Positions 1 to 9,290 of a DNA stretch of 64,000 nt are shown piece after piece. The position numbers and the translations under genes are program-made. The notes below the pieces were generated by a model. That model saw only the letters and a program-made list of their open reading frames with translations. It did no database searches and was not told where the DNA came from. Positions within the stretch are counted from its first letter, which is position 1. Each line of letters begins with the position of its first letter. Source of the DNA: Pyrinomonadaceae bacterium MAG19_C2-C3 (lineage in GTDB: Bacteria > Acidobacteriota > Blastocatellia > Pyrinomonadales > Pyrinomonadaceae); contig JANDLT010000005.1 of NCBI GenBank assembly GCA_024330265.1, positions 60,251 through 124,250 on the forward strand, in the 5' to 3' direction.

Positions 1-16
1 TTTCAAAAATAAGATT

Positions 17-107
17 GTTTGGAGGCGGGCTTCCGCCCGCCGTGCGCGCGACCTTGAATCTACCAAATCATCAACCAACGGCGGCGGGCGGAAGCCCGCC
101 TCTAAAC
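17..107. repeat. GAGGCGGGC-family palindrome, copy 1
   Basis: Two arms of about 25 bases (17-41 and 83-107) are near-perfect reverse complements built on GTTTGGAGGCGGGC and GCCCGCCTCTAAAC. Each arm is itself partly self-complementary. The same core recurs at 48,044-48,074 and 54,714-54,783, always between genes, so it is a dispersed REP-like family. It lies just upstream of pyrD. Confidence 0.85.
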
Positions 108-149
108 GACAGTGAAGTTATTTTCTGAGATGAGTTCTAAACTTACCGG

Positions 150-1289
150 ATGATTCACGAAAACTTTTTGCGTCCGCTTCTCTTTCGCCTTCCCGCCGAA
201 ACCGCGCATGAATGGTCTATGCGCGCACTCTCGTTCGCGTTGCGCGGCGAAGCATCACGCGCTTTCGTTCGTCGTCAACTGATACAGGATTACCGCGAAA
301 CTTACGGCGACATTTATGGAAGTATCGAACGCTTCGGACTCAAGTTTGACAACCCCGTCGGACTCGCCGCCGGATTCGATAAGAACGGTGAACACGCCGC
401 CGCACTCGCCGCGCTCGGCTTCGGCTTTATCGAAACCGGAACGGTGACGCGCCTCGCGCAAGACGGCAACCCGCGCCCGCGCCTGTTTCGTTTGCCGGAT
501 GATGCGGCGTTAATCAACCGTCAGGGTTTTAACAACAAAGGCGCGCCCGCTCTCGTCGCACACTTAAAGCGCGACCGTCCGGCGTGTGTGCTTGGCGTCA
601 ATATCGGCAAAAGCCGCGTCACGCCGATTGATGAAGCCGTCGCGGATTACGTCGCAAGTTTTGAATCCGTGCGAAGCGTCGCGGATTACGTCGCCATCAA
701 TGTCAGTTCACCGAACACGCCGAACCTGCGCGACCTGCAACGCCCCGAAGCACTCGATGAACTGCTCGCCGCGATTCAGCGAAGCAATCATCAACTCGCC
801 GCCCGTGATGAAACGAAACCTTTGCCCGTCCTCGTCAAAGTCGCGCCCGACCTTGACGACGCGGCACTGGAAATGATTGTTGATGTCGCCCGTCGCAACC
901 GGCTCGCAGGCATCATTGCGACAAACACGACCGTTGCCCGTGATGATTTGAAAACTCCGCGCGCCGCCGTCGAAGCGTGCGGCGCGGGCGGCTTGAGCGG
1001 TGCGCCGCTTCGCCGTCGTTCAACGGAAATCATCCGCCGACTTTACACGCTCGCCCAAGGTTCGCTCGTCATCATCGGAGTGGGCGGCGTTTTCACCGGA
1101 CGGGACGCTTGGGACAAAATCAGCGCGGGCGCATCGCTCGTTCAACTTTACACGGGCTTCGTCTATGGCGGCGTGCGCGTCGTGCAACGCATCAACGAAG
1201 ATTTATCCGGCATCTTGCGCGAACGCGGCGTGCGCTCGCTCGATGAAGCCGTCGGTTGTCAGGCTAATATCGCGCATCGCACATTATGA
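150..1289 (+). CDS. pyrD: Dihydroorotate dehydrogenase, quinone-dependent (class 2)
   Basis: Oxidises dihydroorotate to orotate with FMN and membrane quinone, the fourth step of pyrimidine synthesis. The 379-residue protein has the class 2 N-terminal helical segment (LRPLLFRLPAETAHEWSM), the FMN-barrel motif NPVGLAAGFDKNGE, NRQGFNNKG, the NVSSPNTPNLRDLQ loop that carries the catalytic serine, KVAPDL, and the late phosphate-binding segments GGLSGAPL and GVGGVFTGRDAW. Its length is somewhat above the usual 340 because of a short C-terminal tail. The stop overlaps the start of pyrF by four bases (ATGA), so the two are translationally coupled. The ATG at 150 fits the family N-terminus. Confidence 0.96.
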   Translation: MIHENFLRPLLFRLPAETAHEWSMRALSFALRGEASRAFVRRQLIQDYRETYGDIYGSIERFGLKFDNPVGLAAGFDKNGEHAAALAALGFGFIETGTVTRLAQDGNPRPRLFRLPDDAALINRQGFNNKGAPALVAHLKRDRPACVLGVNIGKSRVTPIDEAVADYVASFESVRSVADYVAINVSSPNTPNLRDLQRPEALDELLAAIQRSNHQLAARDETKPLPVLVKVAPDLDDAALEMIVDVARRNRLAGIIATNTTVARDDLKTPRAAVEACGAGGLSGAPLRRRSTEIIRRLYTLAQGSLVIIGVGGVFTGRDAWDKISAGASLVQLYTGFVYGGVRVVQRINEDLSGILRERGVRSLDEAVGCQANIAHRTL

Positions 1290-2056
1290 CTCACACACAA
1301 ATTTCCGAAGCCGCGAACGATTCACCGTTCACACAAGCACGCGATAAATTGATTGTCGCCCTCGACGTGGATTCAATCACGGCGGCGCGCGAGACAATCG
1401 CCGCTTTAGGCGACGTGGTGTCGTGGTTCAAAATCGGTTCGCAACTTTTCACCCTTGCCGGAGGTGACATCGTGCGCGAAGTCACGGGCAACGGAGCGCG
1501 CGTGTTTCTCGATTTGAAATTCCACGACATCCCGAACACCGTCGCGGGAGCCAGCCGCGAAGCCGTGCGTCTCGGCGCGTCGCTCTTTAACGTCCACGCG
1601 CTTGGCGGCGCGGAGATGATGCGGCGGGCTTTGGATGCGACACGCGACGCCGCGCACGAATTCGATGTGCCGCTGCCCGCCCTTATCGCCGTCACGATTT
1701 TAACGAGTCACGACGGGGCGACGTTAAACGAACTCGGCTTCCACGACTCCATCGAACGCCAAGCGGTAAGACTCGCCGCACTCGCACACGCAGCGGGACT
1801 CGATGGCGTCGTCGCATCGGCGCACGAAATCAAATCCATACGCGAAAACGTCACGGACAACTTTCTTATCGTCACGCCCGGCGTGCGTCCCGCGTTTGCC
1901 GCCCGTGACGACCAACGGCGCGTGATGACGCCCGGCGATGCCGTGCGCGCGGGCGCGAATTTTCTTGTCGTCGGGCGCGCGATTACGAGCGCGCCCGACC
2001 CGCCACGCGCCGCCGCGATGATTCTCGATGCGATGAACACGGCGATGCGTCACTAA
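1286..2056 (+). CDS. pyrF: Orotidine 5'-phosphate decarboxylase
   Basis: Final step of UMP synthesis, decarboxylating OMP. The 256-residue protein shows LIVALDVDS near the N-terminus, FKIGSQLF, the diagnostic catalytic stretch FLDLKFHDIPNT with its Asp-Lys-Asp set, VTILTSH, and the phosphate-binding VTPGVRP near the end. Together with overlapping pyrD it makes a two-gene pyrimidine operon covering dihydroorotate to UMP without pyrE, which must lie elsewhere. A hairpin-rich stretch follows directly downstream. Confidence 0.96.
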   Translation: MTHTQISEAANDSPFTQARDKLIVALDVDSITAARETIAALGDVVSWFKIGSQLFTLAGGDIVREVTGNGARVFLDLKFHDIPNTVAGASREAVRLGASLFNVHALGGAEMMRRALDATRDAAHEFDVPLPALIAVTILTSHDGATLNELGFHDSIERQAVRLAALAHAAGLDGVVASAHEIKSIRENVTDNFLIVTPGVRPAFAARDDQRRVMTPGDAVRAGANFLVVGRAITSAPDPPRAAAMILDAMNTAMRH

Positions 2057-2084
2057 ATCGAAACTTACGCGGGGATGAAGTTTT

Positions 2085-2244
2085 GCGGCTCTGCCGCCTG
2101 ATGTGCGGTGGGGCTTCGCCTCACCGTCGAGTACATGAAAAGTCTTCGAGGCTACGCCTCAGACGCGGGCGGCGTAGCCGCCATACAATCTTTGAAGCGA
2201 AACGGAAAGGCTTCGCCTTTCCGCACATCAGGCGGCACAGCCGC
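2085..2244. repeat. Cluster of short GC hairpins inside a larger palindrome
   Basis: This is the gap between pyrF and comEC (2,057-2,409), with no gene. At least four compact hairpins follow one another with small loops: around 2,107-2,125 (GGGGCTTCGCC), 2,148-2,160 (GAGGCTACGCCTC), 2,168-2,182 (GGCGGCGTAGCCGCC) and 2,204-2,222 (GGAAAGGCTTCGCCTTTCC). The outermost arms, 2,085-2,108 and 2,221-2,244, are reverse complements in 23 of 24 positions, so the whole 160 bases can fold as one cruciform-like structure. It could end transcription of pyrF; origin unknown. Confidence 0.8.
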
Positions 2245-2409
2245 TCCACCGCGTAAGGTGACTGATTTAGAAAAACGAGATGGCGGCAAACAAATCCATT
2301 GTCCAAATGAAGCCTGTGTAAATTAAAGCTGCGGTGCTTTCACCGCGTGAGCTTTGATTCCATGCACACGCGATTGATGTTGATTGAGCGCGGTATTCAG
2401 GGTTGCGAG

Positions 2410-5211
2410 CTATCTCTCTATAAACGTTTCAACATTCAAGTCGCGTCCGTTCGTTATCACACTTATCGTCCCGTGCGTTCCCGTCGTCATCACGCGCCCC
2501 CCGTGACGTTGCCAACGCTCAACCACTTCGGCGGCGGGATGATTGTAGGGCGAACGCTGACCGACGGAAATCACGGCAAGGGCGGGCGCGACTTTTTCAA
2601 CGAAGGCTTCGGTTGATGACGTGCGACTGCCGTGATGCGCGACCTTGATCACATCGGAGCGCAAGTTCGCCATATCACGCACGAGACGCGCTTCGGTCGC
2701 GGCTTCGATGTCGGCGGTCAGAAGAATGCTTCGTTCGCCGTAACGCACGCGCAGGACAAGCGAATCGTTGTTGCTCGAAGCTACACGGTTAATCGTCAAG
2801 TCGGTTAATGCGCGCGGGTTTTCGACTTCAATCGTCGCTTCACCGAAACGCAAACGGTCGCCCGCATTCAAGACTTCGACGGGTACGTTTTCGCGTGCGA
2901 GCGTTTCCGCGAAAGCTCGATACTCAGCATCGCGCGACGGTGTGCGCCCGACGAATGCGGCGCGCACATTGAAGTTGCGCGCGACATCGGACAAGCCTTC
3001 GATGTGGTCGGCGTCGGCGTGCGTGGCGACGAGGTAATCAACGCGGTCAAGCCCGCGCCACCATAGATACTCCGATACAACGGCTTCACCTATGCGCGGG
3101 GTGTCCGGCTCGAAATCCGGTGCGACATCATTATTGTCATCATCCGTGTCAGATGCTTTATCATTTGTCCTCTGCGTTCTCCGACTAAAACCAACGCGCC
3201 CGCCGCCGTCAACCAGCATCGTCGTCCCGTCTGGCAGCGTGACGAGTGCCGCATCGCCCTGTCCCACGTCGAGAAAGTCAACGCGCAACACGTCAGCTTT
3301 AATATCCGCGCTGTACGGGTGCGCGAGTATCGTCACGCCGAACAAGATAAGCATGACGCACGATGCGGCGGTGACGCGCCGCGTTTCGTACCACTTACGC
3401 GGGCGTTCATCGTCAATCGTTTGCCGCACGGCGTCCCAACTTTTCAGCCGCGCAATCAACACCACGAGCGGCACGAAGTAGAGCGGATAAACGAACCATT
3501 GCCAGCCGTGATATTCAGGCACGCGAAAGCCCGTGATGCCCAGTCGCACGAACGGGTCAACGCCGTAAGTCGCCACGCTGCTCATCGCTTCCGTCAACCA
3601 CACGAACGGCGACGCAAACGGCGTACTTACTTCCGCGATGATGAGCGCGACGATGCCCGCCGCGCTCATCACGATAAACGCGAAGCCCGTCCAGATGTTG
3701 AGTACAAAAGCTGCGAACGAGAAGCGATGAAAATATAAAACCATCAACGGCAACATCACGATTTGCACGCTTCCCGAAATCACGATTGCCGCGAACACAT
3801 AACGCGCCAATCTTTGTACGCGCCGTCGTTCCAACCACGCGGCAAGCGGCGTCTTTATCAAACGATACCGCCATATCATCGTCGCCTGTTCCTCTCGCCA
3901 CGCGCGCTCACTCCAGAACAAGCTTTCACCGATTGTGCGCCACATAGGGGAACATCGCGGCGGGCGCGGCGTCGCCGTCGTGGGTCGCCATTGCCCTATG
4001 CGCCGCAACTTGGTGAGGACGGGAATCGCCACCGCGAGCATGGCGAAGACCGCGAGAAAAGTTAATTGAAACGAAGGGCTAAACAGATCATCGGGTCGCC
4101 ACACAAGCAACGCGAGAGCCGCCGCGCCAAGCGTATTCATCGCATCCAGACTTGCGGGCGAACGATTAAGGGCGAGCGCAAGTCCGATGATACTGAACAT
4201 CAAAGCCGCGCGTATCACGGAACTTTCCGCTCCCACCGCAATCGCAAAAAGCCACACGAAAACTATCGCTCCCGCCCATTGCCACACACGCCGCCCCGTC
4301 ATACGCCGCATCAGCCACAACACCAGCCCGCCGATAATGCCGATGTGCATTCCGCTTATGACGAGAACATGAAACGTCCCGCCGATGCGATACCGCTCCG
4401 CCACCGCACGCGATAAATAGTTTTCGTTTCCCAACATCGAAGCGTTGAACACCGCCGCCGTATCCGGCTCGAACGTGCGATTAGCAAGCCCGATGATGCG
4501 ACTCCGCATCTCATAAATCCAACGCAAAGGAGCGAAGGACATCGCTTCATCCTCCAAGCGTTCGACAAGCAAAAAACTCTTTATCGTCGCCGTCGCATCA
4601 ATGCCCTGACGCTCAAGCAATTCCGTATAAGACACGACGCCGGGATTACGAAACTCCTCTTCACGCCGCAGACGCACCGCGACACGCAGACGCGCACCGT
4701 AAGTCAATCTCAAATCACGATAAGCCGCCGCCGTCCCTTCGTCATCAATCACCGCGTACAAACGCACGCGCCCTTTGACCCTGTAATCGGTTTCGCGGAA
4801 GCGCAAAACTTCCGTATCTAATAACAACGACACACCATCGGGCGCGGCTTCGGGAGCGCGTGCCAACGTACCTGTAAGTTCGACGACCGTATCGGATTCG
4901 ATAACACCGCGCACAAACAATCCACACACACGGTCGGCACGCAGACACTCACACCCTTTGATAAGCATCAGACCCGCACCCGCGCACGCCACCGATACGA
5001 GTATCAAATAAGCGGCGATGTGTGCATGACCATTTCGTCCGCCTCTTGCCGCGTACACAGATGCAACCAACGCCGCGACGCCGCCGACAATCAGACCCCA
5101 CAAAGAAAGCGGCACATACTTCGCCGCGAGGATTCCCAAGGCAAAACAAATCGCCGCGACACCGAGCGGGCGGGCGGAGAAAACGGCGTTTGAGTTGTTC
5201 GCGGCTTCCAT
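2410..5211 (-). CDS. comEC: ComEC/Rec2-type DNA uptake channel
   Basis: Inner-membrane channel that moves single-stranded DNA into the cytoplasm during natural transformation. The protein of about 933 residues has N-terminal membrane helices, an OB-like region, the Competence domain with GTFHVLVISGMHIGIIGG and many later helices, and a C-terminal metallo-beta-lactamase-like domain with VDGGG, ATHADADHIEG and KVAHHGSRTSS. A polar Asp-rich insertion of about 45 residues (RTNDKASDTDDDNND and on) sits inside the nuclease-like domain and looks like a surface loop. ATG at 5,211 is preferred over the TTG two codons upstream. It is convergent with pyrF. Confidence 0.93.
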   Translation of the reverse strand: MEAANNSNAVFSARPLGVAAICFALGILAAKYVPLSLWGLIVGGVAALVASVYAARGGRNGHAHIAAYLILVSVACAGAGLMLIKGCECLRADRVCGLFVRGVIESDTVVELTGTLARAPEAAPDGVSLLLDTEVLRFRETDYRVKGRVRLYAVIDDEGTAAAYRDLRLTYGARLRVAVRLRREEEFRNPGVVSYTELLERQGIDATATIKSFLLVERLEDEAMSFAPLRWIYEMRSRIIGLANRTFEPDTAAVFNASMLGNENYLSRAVAERYRIGGTFHVLVISGMHIGIIGGLVLWLMRRMTGRRVWQWAGAIVFVWLFAIAVGAESSVIRAALMFSIIGLALALNRSPASLDAMNTLGAAALALLVWRPDDLFSPSFQLTFLAVFAMLAVAIPVLTKLRRIGQWRPTTATPRPPRCSPMWRTIGESLFWSERAWREEQATMIWRYRLIKTPLAAWLERRRVQRLARYVFAAIVISGSVQIVMLPLMVLYFHRFSFAAFVLNIWTGFAFIVMSAAGIVALIIAEVSTPFASPFVWLTEAMSSVATYGVDPFVRLGITGFRVPEYHGWQWFVYPLYFVPLVVLIARLKSWDAVRQTIDDERPRKWYETRRVTAASCVMLILFGVTILAHPYSADIKADVLRVDFLDVGQGDAALVTLPDGTTMLVDGGGRVGFSRRTQRTNDKASDTDDDNNDVAPDFEPDTPRIGEAVVSEYLWWRGLDRVDYLVATHADADHIEGLSDVARNFNVRAAFVGRTPSRDAEYRAFAETLARENVPVEVLNAGDRLRFGEATIEVENPRALTDLTINRVASSNNDSLVLRVRYGERSILLTADIEAATEARLVRDMANLRSDVIKVAHHGSRTSSTEAFVEKVAPALAVISVGQRSPYNHPAAEVVERWQRHGGRVMTTGTHGTISVITNGRDLNVETFIER

Positions 5212-5288
5212 ATTCAAACCATGTCATCTGCCGCAAGTGAAAGTAGCGCGGCGAGAACGATTAACCAAATAATTTCAGTTAACCACAA

Positions 5289-6050
5289 CTAAGGTTTGAC
5301 TTCGATTTCTACGACGACTTGCACTTGTGATGTGACGTTCAACGAACCGGCTTCAAGCGGCGTTGTATAAGCAGGTTTTACGGCATAATCCGCTCTCATC
5401 ATGTTCGAGTTCATGTTGGCACTCCCCGCATAATCGCCGTAAGAACTGCGCGCCGCCGCGCCGCCTTCGATTTCTTCGACGACGCGGACGACGCGCCCGC
5501 CGAGTGCTTTGGCAATGCCTTCGGCTTTCACCATCGCCTGCCGTGTCGCTTCGGCGAGCGTATCGCCGCGCGCCGGATTATCATCGCGCAGAATGAAGTT
5601 GATGCTCTCGACGCTGTTCGCTCCGGCACGCGACGCCGCATCAATAACCGCCCCCGTGTTCTTTAAGTCGGACGTTTTAATCGTCACCGTATTGCGGGCT
5701 TCATAGCCGATGATGCTCGGCATACGGTTGTCCCTGTAACTGCGTTGCGGCTGCAAGCTGTAATCGCTTGTCTTCACTTCAGGCTCTGCGCCCGCCGACT
5801 GTTTCACCGCACTAATCACCGCTTCACTCTTACGCGCGTTCTCCTGTTGCGCCGCGAGAGCTTGCGGACTCTGCGTCACAACCGATAACACGAGAACCGC
5901 CGTGTCGGGTTGTGCTTTAAGATTCGCGTCGCCGATGACGGTCACGCGGGTCAAATGTTTTCCCTTGCCCCGCCACATATTCAGCACCGGCATTGCCAGC
6001 AACGCACCGAGCGCGATGCCCGCCAAAATGAGAGGAATGTTTCTTTTCAT
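5289..6050 (-). CDS. SIMPL-domain (DUF541) membrane-anchored periplasmic protein
   Basis: 253 residues. An N-terminal anchor (IPLILAGIALGALLAMPVLN) is followed by a SIMPL domain: TVIGDANLKAQPDTAVLVLSV, the SDYSLQPQ motif, and the C-terminal TSQVQVVVEIEV strand. The family includes E. coli YggE, which is linked to oxidative stress, but its biochemical role is unclear. It ends 77 bases from the comEC start and points the same way. In this window it lies immediately left of the Tn7-like element. Before the insertion it would have been the next gene downstream of the rlmD-type gene now at 27.5 kb. Confidence 0.85.
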   Translation of the reverse strand: MKRNIPLILAGIALGALLAMPVLNMWRGKGKHLTRVTVIGDANLKAQPDTAVLVLSVVTQSPQALAAQQENARKSEAVISAVKQSAGAEPEVKTSDYSLQPQRSYRDNRMPSIIGYEARNTVTIKTSDLKNTGAVIDAASRAGANSVESINFILRDDNPARGDTLAEATRQAMVKAEGIAKALGGRVVRVVEEIEGGAAARSSYGDYAGSANMNSNMMRADYAVKPAYTTPLEAGSLNVTSQVQVVVEIEVKP

Positions 6051-6095
6051 TTGTGATTTCCTTACCTTAACCGAAGCTTACTGTTCGTTGAATGC

Positions 6096-6218
6096 TGTGA
6101 ATTTTAGAAGCTGATGCGAATAAATCACTTTAAACGAGGATTCTGAACATCGGTTGATGCGAACAACTACACAAGTAGGTGCTAACAGTTTTTACAGTTA
6201 CACGATTAACCGCGAACA
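6096..6218 (+). repeat. Left end of Tn7-like element: terminal repeat plus three GCGA sites
   Basis: Terminal TGTGAAT at 6,096, then sites with core GCGAA at 6,116-6,120, 6,159-6,163 and 6,212-6,216, the last two in the context TGCGAACAAC and CGCGAACAGT. Spacing is wide (43 and 53 bases). Three spaced sites resemble the Tn7 left end. Here this end is next to tnsA, whereas in Tn7 the tnsA-proximal end is the one with four dense sites. The tnsA promoter must lie within or just after this array. Confidence 0.8.
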
Positions 6219-6254
6219 GTTAAACTCATAACAGATTAAGGTAGATAACACATC

Positions 6255-6917
6255 ATGCCTGTCAGGAAAATACCGCGTAATTACCGCAATATAACCGGAA
6301 TCGTTTCAAGCACAACATTGACGAACTCAAGTGCGATGTTTGAGTCATCGCTAGAGCGCGACTTACTTATCCAACTCGACTTTGACTTGAACGTGGCGCG
6401 TTTTGAAGAACAACCTCTGCGCGTGCCATTCGTTGATAAAGCAGGACGACCTCACTCTTACACGCCCGACATACTCATCTTCTACCGTACCGACATCGTT
6501 CCCGCGAAGGGTATGCCGCCCGTTCTCGCGGAAGTTAAATATCGCCAAGACCTATTCGCCAATTGGAAAGAGTTGAAGCCGAAGTTCATAGCCGCCCGCG
6601 CTTTTGCGCGTGAACGGGAGTGGCGATTTCGGATTTTGACAGAAATTGAGATTCGCACGCCCTACTTAGAGAATGCCAAGTTTCTCCGTCAGTATCGCCG
6701 CGTTGAAAGCGATTGGGATAGAGTTCATTTATTGCTCGACACTCTCAACGAGCTACGTGCGACTACTCCCAACGCGCTTACTCTGGCTTGCTTCAAAGAC
6801 CCGATGAACCGCGCTGAACTAATCCCCATGTTATGGAAACTCGTCGCGCAATGTCGGATAGGTTGCGACCTCAACCTTCCGTTGACGATGGAAACGCCTA
6901 TTTGGACGCTCGACTAA
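6255..6917 (+). CDS. tnsA: TnsA transposon endonuclease
   Basis: Restriction-enzyme-like subunit that cuts the 5' ends of the transposon so that, with TnsB, the element moves by cut-and-paste. 220 residues, shorter than Tn7 TnsA (273). Visible PD-(D/E)XK features are FESSLERD around residue 30, SYTPDILIF with Asp72, and LAEVKYR with Glu93 and Lys95. The C-terminal part carries the TnsC-contacting helical region (NRAELIPMLWKLV). It begins about 160 bases inside the left end and is followed after 24 bases by tnsB. Presence of TnsA excludes a replicative Tn5053 or type V-K style core. Confidence 0.93.
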   Translation: MPVRKIPRNYRNITGIVSSTTLTNSSAMFESSLERDLLIQLDFDLNVARFEEQPLRVPFVDKAGRPHSYTPDILIFYRTDIVPAKGMPPVLAEVKYRQDLFANWKELKPKFIAARAFAREREWRFRILTEIEIRTPYLENAKFLRQYRRVESDWDRVHLLLDTLNELRATTPNALTLACFKDPMNRAELIPMLWKLVAQCRIGCDLNLPLTMETPIWTLD

Positions 6918-6941
6918 TCTAAAAGCAAGGACACAATCTAC

Positions 6942-8873
6942 ATGAGCCACAGCATTTTTATTGCGCCTGAACAGCTTGTTGTCTGTAATAGCCAAACTTA
7001 TCGCATCACGCACTTGCTTGACCTTCAATCAGTGTTAGCAGCAAATGAGCAGACAGGCGAATCAAAGCGACTTTATATCAAGGATTTAGACCCTGTTGAG
7101 CTACCTGCCAACCCTTCCCTAGTGGCAAAGTCGAGCGTTGGCAGCACTACAACACCGGATGAAAGCTTCACGACAGGGCAAACACAAAAGGAAGTCGAAC
7201 TCGGTCTTATCGCCGATGCAGATTGGCAGGAAGCTCAACGGCGATTCGCTATGATTCGTCCGCTACTTGTTGCACCGCGCCGGACACGCGAGATGGTTGA
7301 GGAGCAAGCCCGCGTGGGACGTGTTCATTTTGCGACTCTTTACCGTTGGATTGACGCTTACTCGCGTTCCGAAAGAGTGTCATCCCTGTTGCCGGTTAAA
7401 CGAAACGGCGGGCGTGGCAAAAGCCGTTTATCGAAGGAGCAGGAAGCGATTATGGCGGCGACGATTGAAGATTTTTACTTGAACAAACAGAAGCGTTCAA
7501 TTCAAAAAACGTGCAGTGAAGTTGCGCGTCGTTGCCGTCATGCGGGACTCAACGCTCCGCACCCGAACACGATTCGCAATCGCATCGCTCTCGTTTCCGA
7601 TAAACTTAAACTTGAACGCCGACAGAGCGTGCGCGTCGCGCGCGAAACCTATGCTCACATTCGCGGCAACTTTCCCGGTGCTGATTATCCTTTGAGCGTA
7701 GTACAAATTGACCACACGCTACTCGACATCATGCTGGTTGATGGTCTTAATCGTTTATCTATCGGACGACCTTTTATCACTGTCACGATTGATGTATTTA
7801 GCCGGATGGTTTGCGGCTTTTACGTTTCGCTCGACCCGCCCGGAAATCTTGCCACAGGGCTAGCGATTGCCAATTCGATACTGCCGAAAGAGAAATGGCT
7901 CGCCCGTCAGGACATTGGAACGAATTGGTCTGTCTGGGGGCTGCCGCGCGCTATCCACGCTGATAACGCCAAAGAGTTTCGCGGAAATATGCTGCGTCGC
8001 GCGTGTGAAGAATACGGTATTGATTTAACGTGGCGACCCGTTGCGCGCCCAAACTATGGTGGACATATTGAACGACTCATGGGAACAATCGCCCGCGAAA
8101 TTCACGCTCTACCGGGAACGACCTTTTCAAACGTTAAACAACGAGGCGACTACGATTCGGAAGCCCAAGCCGTGATGACGTTGAAAGAGTTAGAGAAATA
8201 TTTAGCAACCTTTTTTGTTGAGGTTTACCACCAGAGAGTTCACAGCGCGCTCAAAACGAGTCCAATCAAAAAGTATGAGGAAGGTATTTTTGGTAGCGCG
8301 GAGCAACTCGGAGTCGGAGTTCCGCCACGCCGTATGGACGAAGAACGCTTGCGGTTAGACTTTATGCCATTTGAAGAACGTACAATACAGCAGTATGGGG
8401 TCGTGATTGATGATGTTCACTATTTTCACGATGTCTTGCGTCCCTATATCAATGCCTCCGACCCATCGGATTCAAGGCGTAAGCGCAAGTTCGTTTTCAA
8501 ACGCGACCCGCGTGACATCAGCGTTATTTATTTCTATGACCCTGAACTTAATCAGTACCGTGCAATTCCGTACCGCGACACGAGCCGCCCCGCGATAAGT
8601 GTGTGGGAACTACGTGAAGCCCGCAGACACTTGGAAGCGCAGGGGCGGACGAACATTAACGAGCAGTTGATTTTTGAGGCTTATGAAAAATTGAGAGAGC
8701 AAGAGCAAACGGCGATTAAGGAGACAAAGCGGGTCAGAAGACAAAGAGTAAAGCGTGAACATCATCGTGAGACGGCACGCCCGCTCATTGCGCCGATTAC
8801 ACCACACGTAACAACCGATATATCCCTCTCATCCATCGACATCAAACCGTTTGAGGAGATAGAAGAACTTTAA
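6942..8873 (+). CDS. tnsB: TnsB transposase (DDE, Mu/Tn7 type)
   Basis: Binds the end sites and performs 3' end cleavage and strand transfer. 643 residues, close to Tn7 TnsB (702). After N-terminal helix-turn-helix regions (FATLYRWIDAYSRS near 130-143, and a second DNA-binding region to about 230), the catalytic core shows SVVQIDHTLLD (Asp257), RAIHADNAKEFRG (Asp341) and GGHIERLMG (Glu377), the DDE triad. A Mu-type beta-barrel and a basic C-terminal tail follow. ATG at 6,942 has AAGGAC upstream. It ends three bases from a convergent XRE gene, so tnsC is not directly downstream as it usually is. Confidence 0.95.
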   Translation: MSHSIFIAPEQLVVCNSQTYRITHLLDLQSVLAANEQTGESKRLYIKDLDPVELPANPSLVAKSSVGSTTTPDESFTTGQTQKEVELGLIADADWQEAQRRFAMIRPLLVAPRRTREMVEEQARVGRVHFATLYRWIDAYSRSERVSSLLPVKRNGGRGKSRLSKEQEAIMAATIEDFYLNKQKRSIQKTCSEVARRCRHAGLNAPHPNTIRNRIALVSDKLKLERRQSVRVARETYAHIRGNFPGADYPLSVVQIDHTLLDIMLVDGLNRLSIGRPFITVTIDVFSRMVCGFYVSLDPPGNLATGLAIANSILPKEKWLARQDIGTNWSVWGLPRAIHADNAKEFRGNMLRRACEEYGIDLTWRPVARPNYGGHIERLMGTIAREIHALPGTTFSNVKQRGDYDSEAQAVMTLKELEKYLATFFVEVYHQRVHSALKTSPIKKYEEGIFGSAEQLGVGVPPRRMDEERLRLDFMPFEERTIQQYGVVIDDVHYFHDVLRPYINASDPSDSRRKRKFVFKRDPRDISVIYFYDPELNQYRAIPYRDTSRPAISVWELREARRHLEAQGRTNINEQLIFEAYEKLREQEQTAIKETKRVRRQRVKREHHRETARPLIAPITPHVTTDISLSSIDIKPFEEIEEL

Positions 8874-8876
8874 TTA

Positions 8877-9107
8877 CTAACTCGCACGCGATTTATTTTT
8901 GGAAGATGGAGGGATATAATCCAACACATCGCTTGTGCCGCACTTCAAAGCCTGACAAACGCTTTCAAGCAAACTAAAACTAATACTGCTTGTGTTGCCT
9001 TTTGCCAAGTTTGATAACGCCAAGTAACTGATACCTGTCTCTTTCGCCAGCCAATAGAGCGTATGCCCTTGCTTTTTTAACAGTTGATTTATCCTTACTT
9101 CAATCAC
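8877..9107 (-). CDS. Small XRE/Cro-type helix-turn-helix regulator
   Basis: About 76 residues from the GTG at 9,107 (an in-frame GTG at 9,125 is also possible). The sequence VRINQLLKKQGHTLYWLAKETGISYLALSNLAKG is a typical HTH of the Cro/C1 fold, here in the short single-domain form. The C-terminus SVCQALKCGTSDVLDYIP is the conserved helix-and-tail of this family. It converges with tnsB with only three bases between stops, and its upstream region contains the first TTGCCYAYAAAGT array. It may control transposon genes or the cargo; the target is unknown. Confidence 0.85.
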   Translation of the reverse strand: MIEVRINQLLKKQGHTLYWLAKETGISYLALSNLAKGNTSSISFSLLESVCQALKCGTSDVLDYIPPSSKNKSRAS

Positions 9108-9159
9108 GATGACAACTCTTATCACGGCTATTACAGAGCGCGAAATACTATTTATGCCT

Positions 9160-9212
9160 TTGCCTACAAAGTAGCTTTTGCCTATAAAGGCTGAGGGTTG
9201 CTTATAAAGTCG
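9160..9212 (+). repeat. TTGCCYAYAAAGT array, three copies
   Basis: Direct copies TTGCCTACAAAGTAG at 9,160, TTGCCTATAAAGG at 9,178 and TTGCTTATAAAGTCG at 9,198, spaced 18 and 20 bases, two helical turns. They differ from the GCGA sites of the outer element. The array lies upstream of the minus-strand XRE gene, so operator function is an alternative, but the same repeat also occurs between convergent genes at 13,158 where no promoter is needed. Confidence 0.8.
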
Positions 9213-9290
9213 CGTTTATCTGCGAAGCGGATTGTGGCTTTGTTACTTCAAATACTCTATTACGACGTATAAGAATTACGGAGGGTCGCC

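Noticed and set aside
9160..9212. TTGCC array as operators of the XRE gene
   Set aside because: Possible for this copy alone, but the same repeats lie between convergent genes at 13.16 kb and in inverted orientation at 15.6 kb, which fits element ends better.
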